Below are positions 50,552-58,976 of a stretch of 64,000 bases of DNA, piece by piece. The translations under genes were made by a program, and so were the position numbers. The notes below the pieces were generated by a model. That model saw nothing but the letters and a program-made list of their open reading frames with translations. It had not been told where the DNA came from and ran no database searches. Source of the stretch: Pandoraea thiooxydans. GTDB lineage: Bacteria; Pseudomonadota; Gammaproteobacteria; Burkholderiales; Burkholderiaceae. The DNA lies in NCBI RefSeq assembly GCF_001931675.1, contig NZ_CP014839.1, positions 2,604,001 to 2,668,000 on the forward strand, read 5' to 3'. The first letter of the stretch is position 1; the number at the start of each line of letters is the position of its first letter.

Positions 50552-51715
50552 ATGAACGCCGCCCTCGACCTGCCTCAGATTGCTTCGCGCCTGCCCAATG
50601 TGGGTACCACGATCTTCACTGTCATGTCGGCATTGGCGACGGAACGGGGAGCGGTCAATCTGGGACAGGGGTTCCCCGACTTCGACTGCGACAGCCGCAT
50701 TCTGGACGCAGTCGCAGACGCCATGCGACAGGGCCATAATCAATATCCGCCGATGGCGGGGGTGCCCGCCCTGCGTCAAGCCATCGCCGCCAAGATTCAG
50801 GCCCTGTATGGCACGCAGCTCGATTGGGGAGAAGAAATCACTATCACGGCCGGCGCCACGCAGGCGCTGCTCACGGCGATTCTTTGCTGCGTGCACCCCG
50901 GCGACGAGGTGATCGTTTTCGAACCTACCTATGACAGCTACGTCCCGTCGATCGAACTCGCCGGCGGCAAGCCGGTTTTCATCACGCTGGAGGCGCCCGA
51001 ATACCGCATTCCGTTCGATCGCCTGGCCGCGGCCATCACGCCGCGCACGCGACTCATTTTGCTCAATACGCCGCATAACCCGAGCGGTACCGTCTGGCAT
51101 GCCGGCGACATGCAGCAACTCGCCGAGCTGGTGCGCGACACCGATATCCTGCTGTTGTCCGACGAAGTCTACGAACACATGGTCTACGACGGGCAACGCC
51201 ATGAGAGCGTGTTGCGCCACCCCGAGCTGGCCCGGCGCAGCTTCGTCGTGTCGAGCTTCGGCAAGACCTACCACGTGACCGGCTGGAAAGTCGGTTACGT
51301 CGCGGCACCGGCGCCGTTGAGCGCCGAATTCCGCAAAGTCCATCAGTTCAACGTATTTACCGTGAACACGCCGATGCAGCACGGGTTGGCGCGTTACATG
51401 GAAGATCCCGCCCCGTACCTCGACCTGCCGGCTTTTTATCAGAGAAAGCGGGATCTGTTTCGCGCCGGCCTGGCCAACACGCGCTTCAAGCTGCTGCCAT
51501 GCGAAGGCACTTATTTTCAGTGCGTGGACTACAGCGCGATCAGCGATCAGACCGAGGCCGAATTCGCCGCATGGCTGACGACCGAAATCGGCGTCGCCGC
51601 CATCCCGGTGTCGGCGTTCTATCATGCGCCGCACGAATCCGGCGTGGTCCGGTTTTGTTTCGCCAAGCAGGACGCCACGCTCGAGCAGGCGCTGACCCGG
51701 CTCGCCAGGATCTAG
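50552..51715 (+). CDS. PLP-dependent aminotransferase (methionine aminotransferase-like)
   Basis: A 387-residue fold-type I aminotransferase. It shows VNLGQGFPDFDCD, TAGATQALLTAILCCVHPGD, NTPHNPSGTVW, LSDEVYEHMVYDG and the PLP lysine in VSSFGKTYHVTGWKVGYVA. It resembles YbdL/methionine aminotransferase, which transaminates methionine and 2-keto-4-methylthiobutyrate; substrate is inferred. ATG 50552 is used; GTG 50546 is two codons earlier. Its stop shares the tetramer CTAG with the stop of the convergent glutathione S-transferase. Confidence 0.88.
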   Translation: MNAALDLPQIASRLPNVGTTIFTVMSALATERGAVNLGQGFPDFDCDSRILDAVADAMRQGHNQYPPMAGVPALRQAIAAKIQALYGTQLDWGEEITITAGATQALLTAILCCVHPGDEVIVFEPTYDSYVPSIELAGGKPVFITLEAPEYRIPFDRLAAAITPRTRLILLNTPHNPSGTVWHAGDMQQLAELVRDTDILLLSDEVYEHMVYDGQRHESVLRHPELARRSFVVSSFGKTYHVTGWKVGYVAAPAPLSAEFRKVHQFNVFTVNTPMQHGLARYMEDPAPYLDLPAFYQRKRDLFRAGLANTRFKLLPCEGTYFQCVDYSAISDQTEAEFAAWLTTEIGVAAIPVSAFYHAPHESGVVRFCFAKQDATLEQALTRLARI

Positions 51716-52359
51716 CGCTTGGCTTGCTGCGCGATGTAGGCCTTGCGATCAGCCGTCACGCGCTGCGCCGACGGCCGCTCGCCGATCGTCTTGACGTACC
51801 CCTTCCAGTCGATGCCGTGCTCGATGAGCAGATCGCTGCCATAGATCTGCTGGGTTGCCAGGCCAATCACCGGCAAATGCACGAACGCCGCGCAGTCGGC
51901 CGCACTGAATTCGCCCCCCGCCAGATACGGATCGAATTTGGCCACTTGCCGGAACGCCGTGATATGGCGCTCCAGGCGCTTGCGCACGCGCGCCTGAGCG
52001 CTCTCGCTCACCGTGCCGCCAAAGAACGCCTGCGGATAAAGCTCGCGGGCCACCAATTCCAGGTGCAGTTCGAGAAAGACGATCAGCTCGCGCTGCTTGG
52101 CGGCGATGAATGGATCGCGCGAATACACCGGGCGCTCCGGGTGAAGCGCCTCCAGATATTCGATCATCGGCTGCGATTCGCATAACGGACCTTGCGCCGT
52201 CTCGAAAAACGGCACCTTGCCAAGCGGCGAACGGGCCAGGAATGCCTCGTCCTGACTCGGGTAGGCAAACGACTCTTCGAATGGCACCCCCTTCTCGAGC
52301 AGTACCATCTTGACCTTGTTGTAATAGTTGCTGAGGGCAAAGCCACATAGTTTTAGCAT
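51712..52359 (-). CDS. Glutathione S-transferase family protein
   Basis: A 215-residue two-domain GST: thioredoxin-like N-domain (MLKLCGFALSNYYNKVKMVL, LGKVPFFETAQGPLCESQPM) and an all-helical C-domain (SAADCAAFVHLPVIGLATQQ). ATG 52359 has GGAGA upstream. Substrate unknown; it may conjugate glutathione to electrophiles. It is divergent from the 3-hydroxyacyl-CoA dehydrogenase gene across an inverted repeat (52432-52457). Confidence 0.9.
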   Translation of the reverse strand: MLKLCGFALSNYYNKVKMVLLEKGVPFEESFAYPSQDEAFLARSPLGKVPFFETAQGPLCESQPMIEYLEALHPERPVYSRDPFIAAKQRELIVFLELHLELVARELYPQAFFGGTVSESAQARVRKRLERHITAFRQVAKFDPYLAGGEFSAADCAAFVHLPVIGLATQQIYGSDLLIEHGIDWKGYVKTIGERPSAQRVTADRKAYIAQQAKR

Positions 52360-52431
52360 ATTGTCTCCAGGACAGGGGCGCCGGCCGTTCCGCAGGGTGG
52401 AAACACCGGCCACAGGTCGAGCCAGCCACGA

Positions 52432-52457
52432 TAGAATCGAACAATTGACCGATTCTA
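52432..52457. promoter_or_regulatory. Inverted repeat between divergent GST and dehydrogenase genes
   Basis: TAGAATCG (52432-52439) and CGATTCTA (52450-52457) are 8-bp arms around a 10-base spacer, in the 120-bp divergent gap. Each arm contains TAGAAT, a fair -10 hexamer, on opposite strands. It looks like a dimeric repressor site. Confidence 0.5.
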
Positions 52458-52479
52458 ACCTCCTCCGTAGTCGCACATC

Positions 52480-54009
52480 ATGAGTTCTCCCTCTAATGCC
52501 ATTCAAACGCTGGGGCTCGTCGGCACCGGCGCCATGGGGCGCGGTATTGCCCAAATCGCCGCACAAGCCGGGCTCACCGTGAAGCTTTACGACGCCAATC
52601 CGGCGGCTGTCGACGCGGCCCTTGGCGCCCTGCGAGATACGCTCGACAAACTGGCGGCCAAGGGCAAAGTGACTCCCGAACAGGCCAAGGCCGCGCTCGA
52701 ACGCCTGCATCCGTGCACCCAGCTCACCGAACTGGCCGGCTGCCAGCTGGTGATCGAGGCCATCGTCGAGCGCCTTAACGTCAAGCGCGATCTGTTCAAG
52801 CAATTGGAAGGCATCGTTGCGCACGACTGCGTCCTGGCCTCCAATACGTCGTCGTTGTCGATCACGGCGATTGCCGCGGCGTGCGCCAAGCCTGAGCGGG
52901 TCGCTGGCTATCACTTCTTCAACCCGGTGCCGCTGATGAAAGTGGTGGAAGTCATCGACGGCCTGCGCACCGAGCGCGCCGTCGGCGACGCCCTGATGGC
53001 TCTCACCCGCACGCTCGGCCATACGCCTGTGCGCGCCAAGGATATGCCGGGATTCATCGTCAACCACGCCGGGCGCGGCATGAATACCGAAGGGCTGCGC
53101 GTGGCCAGCGAGGGCATCGCAGACTTTGCCACGGTCGACCGCATCATGCGTGAGCAGGCGGGTTTCCGGCTCGGCCCGTTCGAGCTGCTCGACCTCACGG
53201 CGCTCGATGTCTCGCATCCGGTGATGGAGTCGATCTATCATCAATTCTATGAGGAGGCCCGCTTCCGTCCGTCGCCGATCACCGCGGTACGTCTGGCCGG
53301 CGGCCTGGTCGGACGCAAGGCGGGTGAAGGGTTCTACCGCTATGTCGACGGCAAACAGCAGGTGCCGGCAGAGGCGCCGGTGCCTGGCGTGCAGCCGACA
53401 CGCGTTTGGGTCAGCCGCGCCGACGCGCGCGCTCACGAGGCAACGATGCAGTTGCTCGGCAAGCTTGGCGCCACCATTGATCAAGGCGAGCGCCCCGCGG
53501 ACGATGCGCTTATCATCGTTACGCCGCTGGGGCTGGACGCCACCACCTGCGCGGTCGAACAGCAACTGGATGCGCAGCGTACCGTCGCGCTCGACACGCT
53601 GTTTCCGTTGCTCGAGGCCAAGCGTCGCACCCTGATGACCACGCCGGTCACGTGTCCCGAGGTGCGCGACGCAGCGCATGCACTGTTTGCCAAGGATGGC
53701 GTGCCTGTCAGCGTGATTCGCGATTCGGCCGGGTTCGTTGCGCAACGCATGGTGGCGACGATCGTCAACATCGGTTGCGATATCGCTCAACAACAGATTG
53801 CGTCGGCACAGGATATCGACCGGGCCGTCACCCTTGGGCTCGGTTATCCGCGCGGCCCGCTGGCCCTTGGCGATGCTCTCGGCGCTGGCGAAATCGTGAC
53901 GATCCTGCGCAATATGCAGGGTTTCTACGGCGACCCGCGTTACCGGCCGTCGCCCTGGTTGACCCGCCGCGCGCAGCTCGGCGTTTCGCTACTGACCGAA
54001 GAGAGCTGA
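52480..54009 (+). CDS. 3-hydroxyacyl-CoA dehydrogenase (PaaH/PaaC-like)
   Basis: NAD-dependent oxidation of 3-hydroxyacyl-CoA. The 509-residue protein has the Rossmann motif LVGTGAMGRGIAQIAAQAG, the catalytic His in AGYHFFNPVPLMKVVEVI, and two C-terminal 3HCDH domains (PGFIVNHAGRGMNTEGL; DSAGFVAQRMVATIVN). Two such domains and about 500 residues are usual in 3-hydroxyadipyl-CoA dehydrogenases of phenylacetate breakdown, yet no other paa genes are here. It is followed 1 bp later by a crotonase-fold gene, so they likely work together. Confidence 0.9.
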   Translation: MSSPSNAIQTLGLVGTGAMGRGIAQIAAQAGLTVKLYDANPAAVDAALGALRDTLDKLAAKGKVTPEQAKAALERLHPCTQLTELAGCQLVIEAIVERLNVKRDLFKQLEGIVAHDCVLASNTSSLSITAIAAACAKPERVAGYHFFNPVPLMKVVEVIDGLRTERAVGDALMALTRTLGHTPVRAKDMPGFIVNHAGRGMNTEGLRVASEGIADFATVDRIMREQAGFRLGPFELLDLTALDVSHPVMESIYHQFYEEARFRPSPITAVRLAGGLVGRKAGEGFYRYVDGKQQVPAEAPVPGVQPTRVWVSRADARAHEATMQLLGKLGATIDQGERPADDALIIVTPLGLDATTCAVEQQLDAQRTVALDTLFPLLEAKRRTLMTTPVTCPEVRDAAHALFAKDGVPVSVIRDSAGFVAQRMVATIVNIGCDIAQQQIASAQDIDRAVTLGLGYPRGPLALGDALGAGEIVTILRNMQGFYGDPRYRPSPWLTRRAQLGVSLLTEES

Positions 54010-54010
54010 T

Positions 54011-54790
54011 ATGAGCGCCGAACTGCTGGCTGAACGGGTCGATCAGACCCTGGTCCTGACGCTGTCCAACCCGGGAGCGCGCAATGCCCTGCATCCCAGC
54101 ATGTATGCGGCCGGCATCGAAGCGATCGTCACCGCCGAGCGCGACGCGTCGGTGCGAGCGATCGTACTGACCGGGGCCGATAATTTCTTTTGCGCGGGCG
54201 GCAACCTGAACCGCCTGCTGGAAAATCGCGCCAAGGACAAGTCGGTGCAGGCCGAAAGCATCAATCGGCTGGCCGAATGGGTTGAGGCCATCCGCACCTG
54301 CCCCAAGCCGGTGATCTGCGCGGTCGAAGGCGCCGCCGCAGGTGCCGGCTTTTCGCTGGCGCTGGCCTGCGATTTGCTGGTTGCCGCCGATAACGCCAAA
54401 TTCGTCATGGCATACGCCAAGGTTGCTCTGACGCCGGACGGCGGCGGCTCCTGGTTTCTCAGCACCGCGCTGCCGCGCCAATTGGCCACCGAGATCCTGC
54501 TCGAGGGCAAGGCCATCGACGCACAGCGGATGGCTGGCGCCGGCTTGGTCAATCGCGTGGTCAAGCCCGGCGAGGCGCGCGATGCGGCGCTGGCGTGGGC
54601 CGAACAGCTAAGCCAGTTGTCGCCTCATGCGCTCGGCCGCATCAAGGCGCTGATCGAGGCGGGGCCCGCCAACACCCTGCGCCAGCAGTTGGAGCTCGAG
54701 CGCGATAATTTCATCGAGGCGCTGCAACATCGCGACGGTCTGGAGGGCATCAGCGCATTCCTGGAAAAGCGTCCGGCGCAATACAAATGA
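54011..54790 (+). CDS. Enoyl-CoA hydratase/isomerase family protein (PaaG-like)
   Basis: A 259-residue crotonase-fold protein. Oxyanion region FCAGGNLNRLL and GAAAGAGFSLALACDLL. The two catalytic glutamates of true enoyl-CoA hydratase appear replaced: Ser in GFSL, and Tyr in FVMAYAKVALTPDGGG. The Asp of TPDGG is where isomerases such as PaaG keep their catalytic Asp, so isomerase activity is more likely than hydration. It starts 1 bp after the dehydrogenase and overlaps the next gene as ATGA. Confidence 0.88.
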   Translation: MSAELLAERVDQTLVLTLSNPGARNALHPSMYAAGIEAIVTAERDASVRAIVLTGADNFFCAGGNLNRLLENRAKDKSVQAESINRLAEWVEAIRTCPKPVICAVEGAAAGAGFSLALACDLLVAADNAKFVMAYAKVALTPDGGGSWFLSTALPRQLATEILLEGKAIDAQRMAGAGLVNRVVKPGEARDAALAWAEQLSQLSPHALGRIKALIEAGPANTLRQQLELERDNFIEALQHRDGLEGISAFLEKRPAQYK

Positions 54791-55545
54791 CGAAGACTCC
54801 ATTGACGAATTCGGGCGTGCCGCTCGATGCCGAGGCTTACGCGCCGCCCAGGCGTCGCCGCATTTATCTGATGCGACATGGCGCGGTGACTTATTTCGAC
54901 GACAGCGGCAAGCCCATCGTGCCGGAGAGCGTTCCCCTCAATGCCACCGGCCGTGCGCAGGCCCGCGCCGCCGGCGAGCTGTTTGCCGCGCAGGCGATTC
55001 GCTTCGATCGTGTCATCGTCAGCGGCTTACCCCGCACGATCGAAACGGCCCAACACGTGCTTGCTGAAATCGGCCAGGACATCGCGCTCGAGTCCTGGCC
55101 GGAATGGCAGGAAATCCGCGGCGGCCGGCTCTCCGAGATTGCCCCGCAGGATATCCATGCGGCATTCGTCGGCGCGTTCGACGGCGTTGCCCCGGAAGAT
55201 CGCCGCTTCCTGGGCGGCGAAACGGTCGGCCAACTGCTGGACCGGATTTTGCCGTCGATCGCCAAGCTGCGCGCCGATCCGCACTGGGACACCGTGCTGC
55301 TGGTGCTGCACGGCGGCGTCAATCGCGTAATCCTTTCGCATGCGATCCATCCGACGCAACGCCTGTTCATCGGTCAATTGGCACAGGCAGCCGGTTGCAT
55401 CAATGCGCTGGACGTGGGTGAAGCGCCCCACGACTGGGTCGTGCGGATGCTGAATTTTTCGCCGCCAGCGCCGCTGCATCGCGACATGCGACAGACCATC
55501 ATGGAAACCATGTTCCAGGAATATCTCCGCCACCGCACGCGTTGA
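54787..55545 (+). CDS. Histidine phosphatase (phosphoglycerate mutase-like) protein
   Basis: A 252-residue histidine phosphatase. The phosphorylated His is in IYLMRHGAVTYF, the conserved Arg in VIVSGLPRTIETAQ, and the second His in VLLVLHGGVNRVIL. The N-terminal about 25 residues are a variable extension. The substrate is not readable; the overlap with the crotonase gene suggests it is part of the same operon. Confidence 0.88.
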   Translation: MTKTPLTNSGVPLDAEAYAPPRRRRIYLMRHGAVTYFDDSGKPIVPESVPLNATGRAQARAAGELFAAQAIRFDRVIVSGLPRTIETAQHVLAEIGQDIALESWPEWQEIRGGRLSEIAPQDIHAAFVGAFDGVAPEDRRFLGGETVGQLLDRILPSIAKLRADPHWDTVLLVLHGGVNRVILSHAIHPTQRLFIGQLAQAAGCINALDVGEAPHDWVVRMLNFSPPAPLHRDMRQTIMETMFQEYLRHRTR

Positions 55546-55749
55546 GCTCGCGGCGAACCTCCCTGCACCGCTTACCCCCCTCGCCCGATGGAAACGCGCG
55601 CCCGACGCGGCGCCCTGCACGGGTGGTGTTTCTGTGGTGTAATTTTCTGCACACGGCCCATCCGGCACCGTGACTGTCTTGCGATTCGCCGTGGCGCGAC
55701 GCGCAGGTCAAACTCCCGCCCCGACGCTGAAAAATTCAAGGAGGTTCAA

Positions 55750-56442
55750 TTGATTGAGCTCTATTCCTGGGCCACGCCCAATGGCCATAAAGTGCATATC
55801 ATGCTGGAGGAATGCGGATTGCCCTACCGGGTGCATGGGATCGATATCGGCGCGGGAGATCAATTCAAGCCCGAGTTTCTGGCGATTTCACCTAACAACA
55901 AAATTCCCGCTATCGTCGATCCTGATGGTCCGGACGGCAAACCGATCTCGATTTTCGAATCCGGCGCGATTTTGCTATACCTTGCCGGCAAAACCGGCAA
56001 ATTTCTGCCCGCCGACGTACGCGGCAAATATGAGACGCTGCAGTGGCTGATGTTCCAAATGGGGGGCGTCGGACCGATGTTGGGACAGGCCCACCATTTC
56101 CGCATTTATGCGCCGGAGAAAATCGACTACGCGGTCAATCGTTACACCAATGAGGCCAAGCGCCTCTACGGCATACTCGATAAACGTCTGGGGGAGGTGC
56201 CCTACGTGGCGGGCGACACTTACACGATTGCCGATATGGCCATCTGGCCGTGGCTGCGCTCCTGGAAAAACCAGGGCGTCGAGCTGGAGGATTTCGCCAA
56301 CGTCAAACGATGGTTCGACATCATCGAAGCCCGCCCGGCGGTGCAGCGCGGCGTTAAAGTGCTGGCCGATGCGCGCAAGGCTTTGCAGGATGACAAAGCC
56401 AGGGAAATCCTGTTTGGCGCAACCCAATACGCGCGCCGCTGA
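55750..56442 (+). CDS. Glutathione S-transferase, YfcG/nu-class type
   Basis: A 230-residue GST of the disulfide-bond oxidoreductase type (YfcG-like): LYSWATPNGHKVHIMLEECG carries the Thr-Pro-Asn-Gly motif, PNNKIPAIVD and FESGAILLYLAGKTGKFLP follow, and the C-domain ends near VLADARKAL. The start is TTG 55750, six bases after a perfect AGGAGG; no ATG is close. E. coli YfcG reduces disulfides using two glutathione molecules. It follows the phosphatase after about 200 bp and may be transcribed alone. Confidence 0.88.
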   Translation: MIELYSWATPNGHKVHIMLEECGLPYRVHGIDIGAGDQFKPEFLAISPNNKIPAIVDPDGPDGKPISIFESGAILLYLAGKTGKFLPADVRGKYETLQWLMFQMGGVGPMLGQAHHFRIYAPEKIDYAVNRYTNEAKRLYGILDKRLGEVPYVAGDTYTIADMAIWPWLRSWKNQGVELEDFANVKRWFDIIEARPAVQRGVKVLADARKALQDDKAREILFGATQYARR

Positions 56443-56597
56443 ATGGCGCCCGGGGCACTTGCGAGGCCTGGCATTATCTTTACAAAAGGAAACATTTTAG
56501 CGGCCTGCCAAGCCACATGCCGATGCTAAGCTGGGGACTGTTTTCGCAGCCCCCAGCAGCCGAGCGGCCTGGGATTTGACGATTCACAGACGGACTT

Positions 56598-56933
56598 ATG
56601 TCGGGAACCTTCGAACTCAGACGCGCCGCCAACGGCGACTTCACCTTCCGCCTCGTGTCGAGCCAGGGACAGATCATCGTATCGAGTGCAAACTACAAGG
56701 CACGCGCATCTGCACGCAACGGGATCGCGTCGGTACGCAAAAATGCTTTGGAAAGCGGCCGTTACGAACGCAGGATTTCAACTGCCGGGCGACACTACTT
56801 CATTCTGAAAGCGCGTAACGGCGAGCCTATTGCACAAAGCCCGATGCTGGCATCCGATCAGGACGTGCAAGCCGCGATCGACTTACTGAAACAAACCGTA
56901 ACGGAGGCGGATGTCGCGGACGTCTCGTTATGA
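56598..56933 (+). CDS. YegP family protein with DUF1508 repeats
   Basis: A 111-residue protein with two tandem DUF1508 units: GTFELRRAANGDFTFRLVSS with NGIASVRKNA, and YERRISTAGRHYFILKARNG onward. YegP-type proteins are small, abundant and of unknown function. It is convergent with the MaoC-like gene and has a 155-bp gap upstream containing a GC-rich hairpin around 56532-56559. Confidence 0.88.
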   Translation: MSGTFELRRAANGDFTFRLVSSQGQIIVSSANYKARASARNGIASVRKNALESGRYERRISTAGRHYFILKARNGEPIAQSPMLASDQDVQAAIDLLKQTVTEADVADVSL

Positions 56934-56952
56934 CACAGAAGCCCGGGAAGAG

Positions 56953-57429
56953 TCAGGCTGCAGCCGGGTAATAGCGAACAATCAGTTCGGCCACGCATAC
57001 GGATTTGGGCGCGCCCTGGGCCTCGAACTCAGCACGCCAGACGACCTGAAAAGTTCGCTCGGGCAATTCGATGAGTTCGACGGACTGCAGGTGCAAATGA
57101 ACACGGATACGGCTATCGACAAGCACCGGCGCCGGGAAGCGAACCCGGTTCAGGCCGTAGTTGACCGTCATTCGGGCATCGCGGATAGCGACCAGCCGGT
57201 CAAGCTGTGCCGGGAGTAGCGCTAGCGTCAGAAAACCGTGTGCGATCGTACCTCCGAATGGAGACTCCCGTCGCGCTCGCGCCGGATCGACATGAATCCA
57301 TTGGCGATCGCCAGTGACATCGGCAAAGGCATCGATCAGCGCTTGGGACACGGTCAGCCAATCGCTGAGCGCGATCTCCTGACCCACCAATTGCGCCAGG
57401 GAATGTAATTCGATTTGCCGCTGAGCCAC
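56953..57429 (-). CDS. MaoC-like acyl-CoA dehydratase/hydratase
   Basis: A 158-residue hot-dog fold protein. The hydratase motif is DVTGDRQWIHVDPARARRES followed by FGGTIAHGFLTLALLP (Asp and His catalytic pair). Such (R)-specific hydratases act on enoyl-CoA. The start chosen is GTG 57429 with GGAG upstream; the longer frame that overlaps DUF1178 is not conserved. It follows DUF1178 after 29 bp. Confidence 0.88.
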   Translation of the reverse strand: MAQRQIELHSLAQLVGQEIALSDWLTVSQALIDAFADVTGDRQWIHVDPARARRESPFGGTIAHGFLTLALLPAQLDRLVAIRDARMTVNYGLNRVRFPAPVLVDSRIRVHLHLQSVELIELPERTFQVVWRAEFEAQGAPKSVCVAELIVRYYPAAA

Positions 57430-57458
57430 TGGGTCACTCCGAAAGGGCTGGGGCCCGA

Positions 57459-57926
57459 TTACTGTAGCCGATCCTTGAAATCGGCGGGCAGCGGCAATGG
57501 CAGGACCTCGATGCCTTCGTCGATGAGTTCGGCTGCTTCCTCGGGCGAAGCCACACCGTGAATATTGCGCTCCGGTGTTTCCTGATAATGGATTCGCCGC
57601 GCTTCTTCGGCAAAGCGCTCGCCGACATCCTCGCTGTTGGCCATCACATGCCGCACCGCGCGCAGCCACAACTGCTGCAATTGCTGCTGGATCTGCCGCG
57701 CATCGCCTGCGCTTCGAGCGGCATCGGCAGAGCGCGCGGGTGCCTGTGTGTCGCGTTGCGTCGACAGGTTGAGGCGCGGCGCCGACGGCAAGCGCGTGAC
57801 GGCCTCATCGCCGCACATCGGGCACGTAATAAGATGCCGCGCCTGCTGGTCGACGAAGTCTTCCTCCGAGGCAAACCAGCCTTCGAAAGTGTGGTCGTGC
57901 GCGCAGCGCAAATCGAGAACCTTCAT
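57459..57926 (-). CDS. DUF1178 family protein
   Basis: A 155-residue protein of unknown function. The N-terminus MKVLDLRCAHDHTFEGWFAS and LITCPMCGDEAVTRLPSAP include Cys residues (Cys8, and a CPMC pair) that may bind zinc. The C-terminal half is helical and ends in EAAELIDEGIEVLPLPLPAD, the family signature as I recall it. It lies beside a MaoC gene on one side and a NUDIX gene on the other, all on the minus strand. Confidence 0.85.
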   Translation of the reverse strand: MKVLDLRCAHDHTFEGWFASEEDFVDQQARHLITCPMCGDEAVTRLPSAPRLNLSTQRDTQAPARSADAARSAGDARQIQQQLQQLWLRAVRHVMANSEDVGERFAEEARRIHYQETPERNIHGVASPEEAAELIDEGIEVLPLPLPADFKDRLQ

Positions 57927-58035
57927 GCTCGCATCAACGGATTAAAGTTGCATTATCACCGAAATGTCATTTTAACGTGGCCGCTCCCATGGACCCGACC
58001 GATCGCGGGCGGCGACCGCCGCCAACGACGCAACG

Positions 58036-58623
58036 TCATCCGGCGTCCGGTTCGGGCGACCACTGGCCGTCAAGAATTTTTTCAAGCCAGAATGCCCCAA
58101 TGACCGTTTTCACGTCGCTGACTTGCCCGCAGCGAACCCAGTCGAGCAATTGGGTCGCGGGCATCGTGAAGGTCTCCAGAAACTCGCCGTCGTCCAGTTG
58201 TCGCTGGCCCGCGCTCAGATCGCGAGCGAGAAAAATATCGATGAATTCGGTGGAGTAGGAAATGACCGGATGGATACGCGTAATGCGCTGCCAGCGACCG
58301 GCGCTATAGCCGGTTTCTTCAAGCAGTTCGCGCTGGGCGCAGAATAGTGGCGACTCGTCGGCATCGAGCTTGCCGGCGGGAAACTCGCACATAACCTGGC
58401 GCAGCGGATACCGGAACTGCCGCTCCATCAGCACCTGTCCATCGTCGAACAGCGGGATGACCATCACCGCGCCAGGATGCTCGAGGAACTCCCGCGTGGC
58501 CTCCTTGCCATCCGGCAAGCGCACGCGATCTCGTTTGAGCGTCAGGAAGTTCCCCTCGAAGAGGGTTTCGCCATCGATGCGGGTTTCGATTAGCCCGCGT
58601 TCATGGGAGTGGATGTCGGGCAT
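58036..58623 (-). CDS. NUDIX hydrolase (ADP-ribose pyrophosphatase-like)
   Basis: Predicted hydrolysis of ADP-ribose or a related nucleoside diphosphate. In the 195-residue product the Nudix box is GKLDADESPLFCAQRELLEE followed by TGY (about 83-105). EFPAGKLD and the N-terminal beta-strand region agree with the NudF/ADPRase group. It is placed between the nuo operon and DUF1178, a common site in Burkholderiales. Confidence 0.9.
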   Translation of the reverse strand: MPDIHSHERGLIETRIDGETLFEGNFLTLKRDRVRLPDGKEATREFLEHPGAVMVIPLFDDGQVLMERQFRYPLRQVMCEFPAGKLDADESPLFCAQRELLEETGYSAGRWQRITRIHPVISYSTEFIDIFLARDLSAGQRQLDDGEFLETFTMPATQLLDWVRCGQVSDVKTVIGAFWLEKILDGQWSPEPDAG

Positions 58624-58659
58624 GATCGTCTCGTCACAGAGAGAAGCGTCGAGTCTGAA

Positions 58660-58962
58660 TTAACGGTGCCGCCAGAGATAGCGATAAACGAAACCAGGAA
58701 ACGCCAAGACCAAAAACATGCTCGCCGTGACCGCATAGAACTGCCAGCCCTGATGAAACACATTGCCGATGCGCGCTTCGATCACCCAGGCCAACAAGCC
58801 AACGACAAAATAAACGACGATCAGCTCAAGAAGCCGCAGCCAGGGGCTCTTCGTAATGCCGCCCAGCGGTATCAAGGCGAACAGGCGTTGATTGAGAAAC
58901 GGCAGGTTGGCCCCGACCAGGGCCAACAGAATCACTAACCATCCGCCCGCAGATAGACTCAC
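58660..58962 (-). CDS. DUF2818 family membrane protein at the end of the nuo operon
   Basis: A 100-residue membrane protein with three hydrophobic helices (GGWLVILLALVGANLPFLNQ; LLELIVVYFVVGLLAWVIEA; FYAVTASMFLVLAFPGFVYR). The start chosen is GTG 58962, 14 bases after the nuoN stop; an upstream ATG in the same frame overlaps nuoN and is less likely. In Burkholderiales this family is found right after nuoN, which suggests a role in complex I, but none is proven. Confidence 0.8.
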   Translation of the reverse strand: MSLSAGGWLVILLALVGANLPFLNQRLFALIPLGGITKSPWLRLLELIVVYFVVGLLAWVIEARIGNVFHQGWQFYAVTASMFLVLAFPGFVYRYLWRHR

Positions 58963-58976
58963 GCTTGCCCCGGTAT

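Noticed and set aside
51712-53793. Long minus-strand frame suggesting a 693-residue GST fusion
   Set aside because: Only the last 215 residues are GST; the rest is antisense to the 3-hydroxyacyl-CoA dehydrogenase gene. A good ribosome-binding site and ATG mark the true start at 52359.
57429-57669. 80-codon N-terminal extension of the MaoC-like protein
   Set aside because: It overlaps the DUF1178 gene in another frame, is Arg/Ala-rich and unlike the family. GTG 57429 with GGAG upstream gives a normal length.
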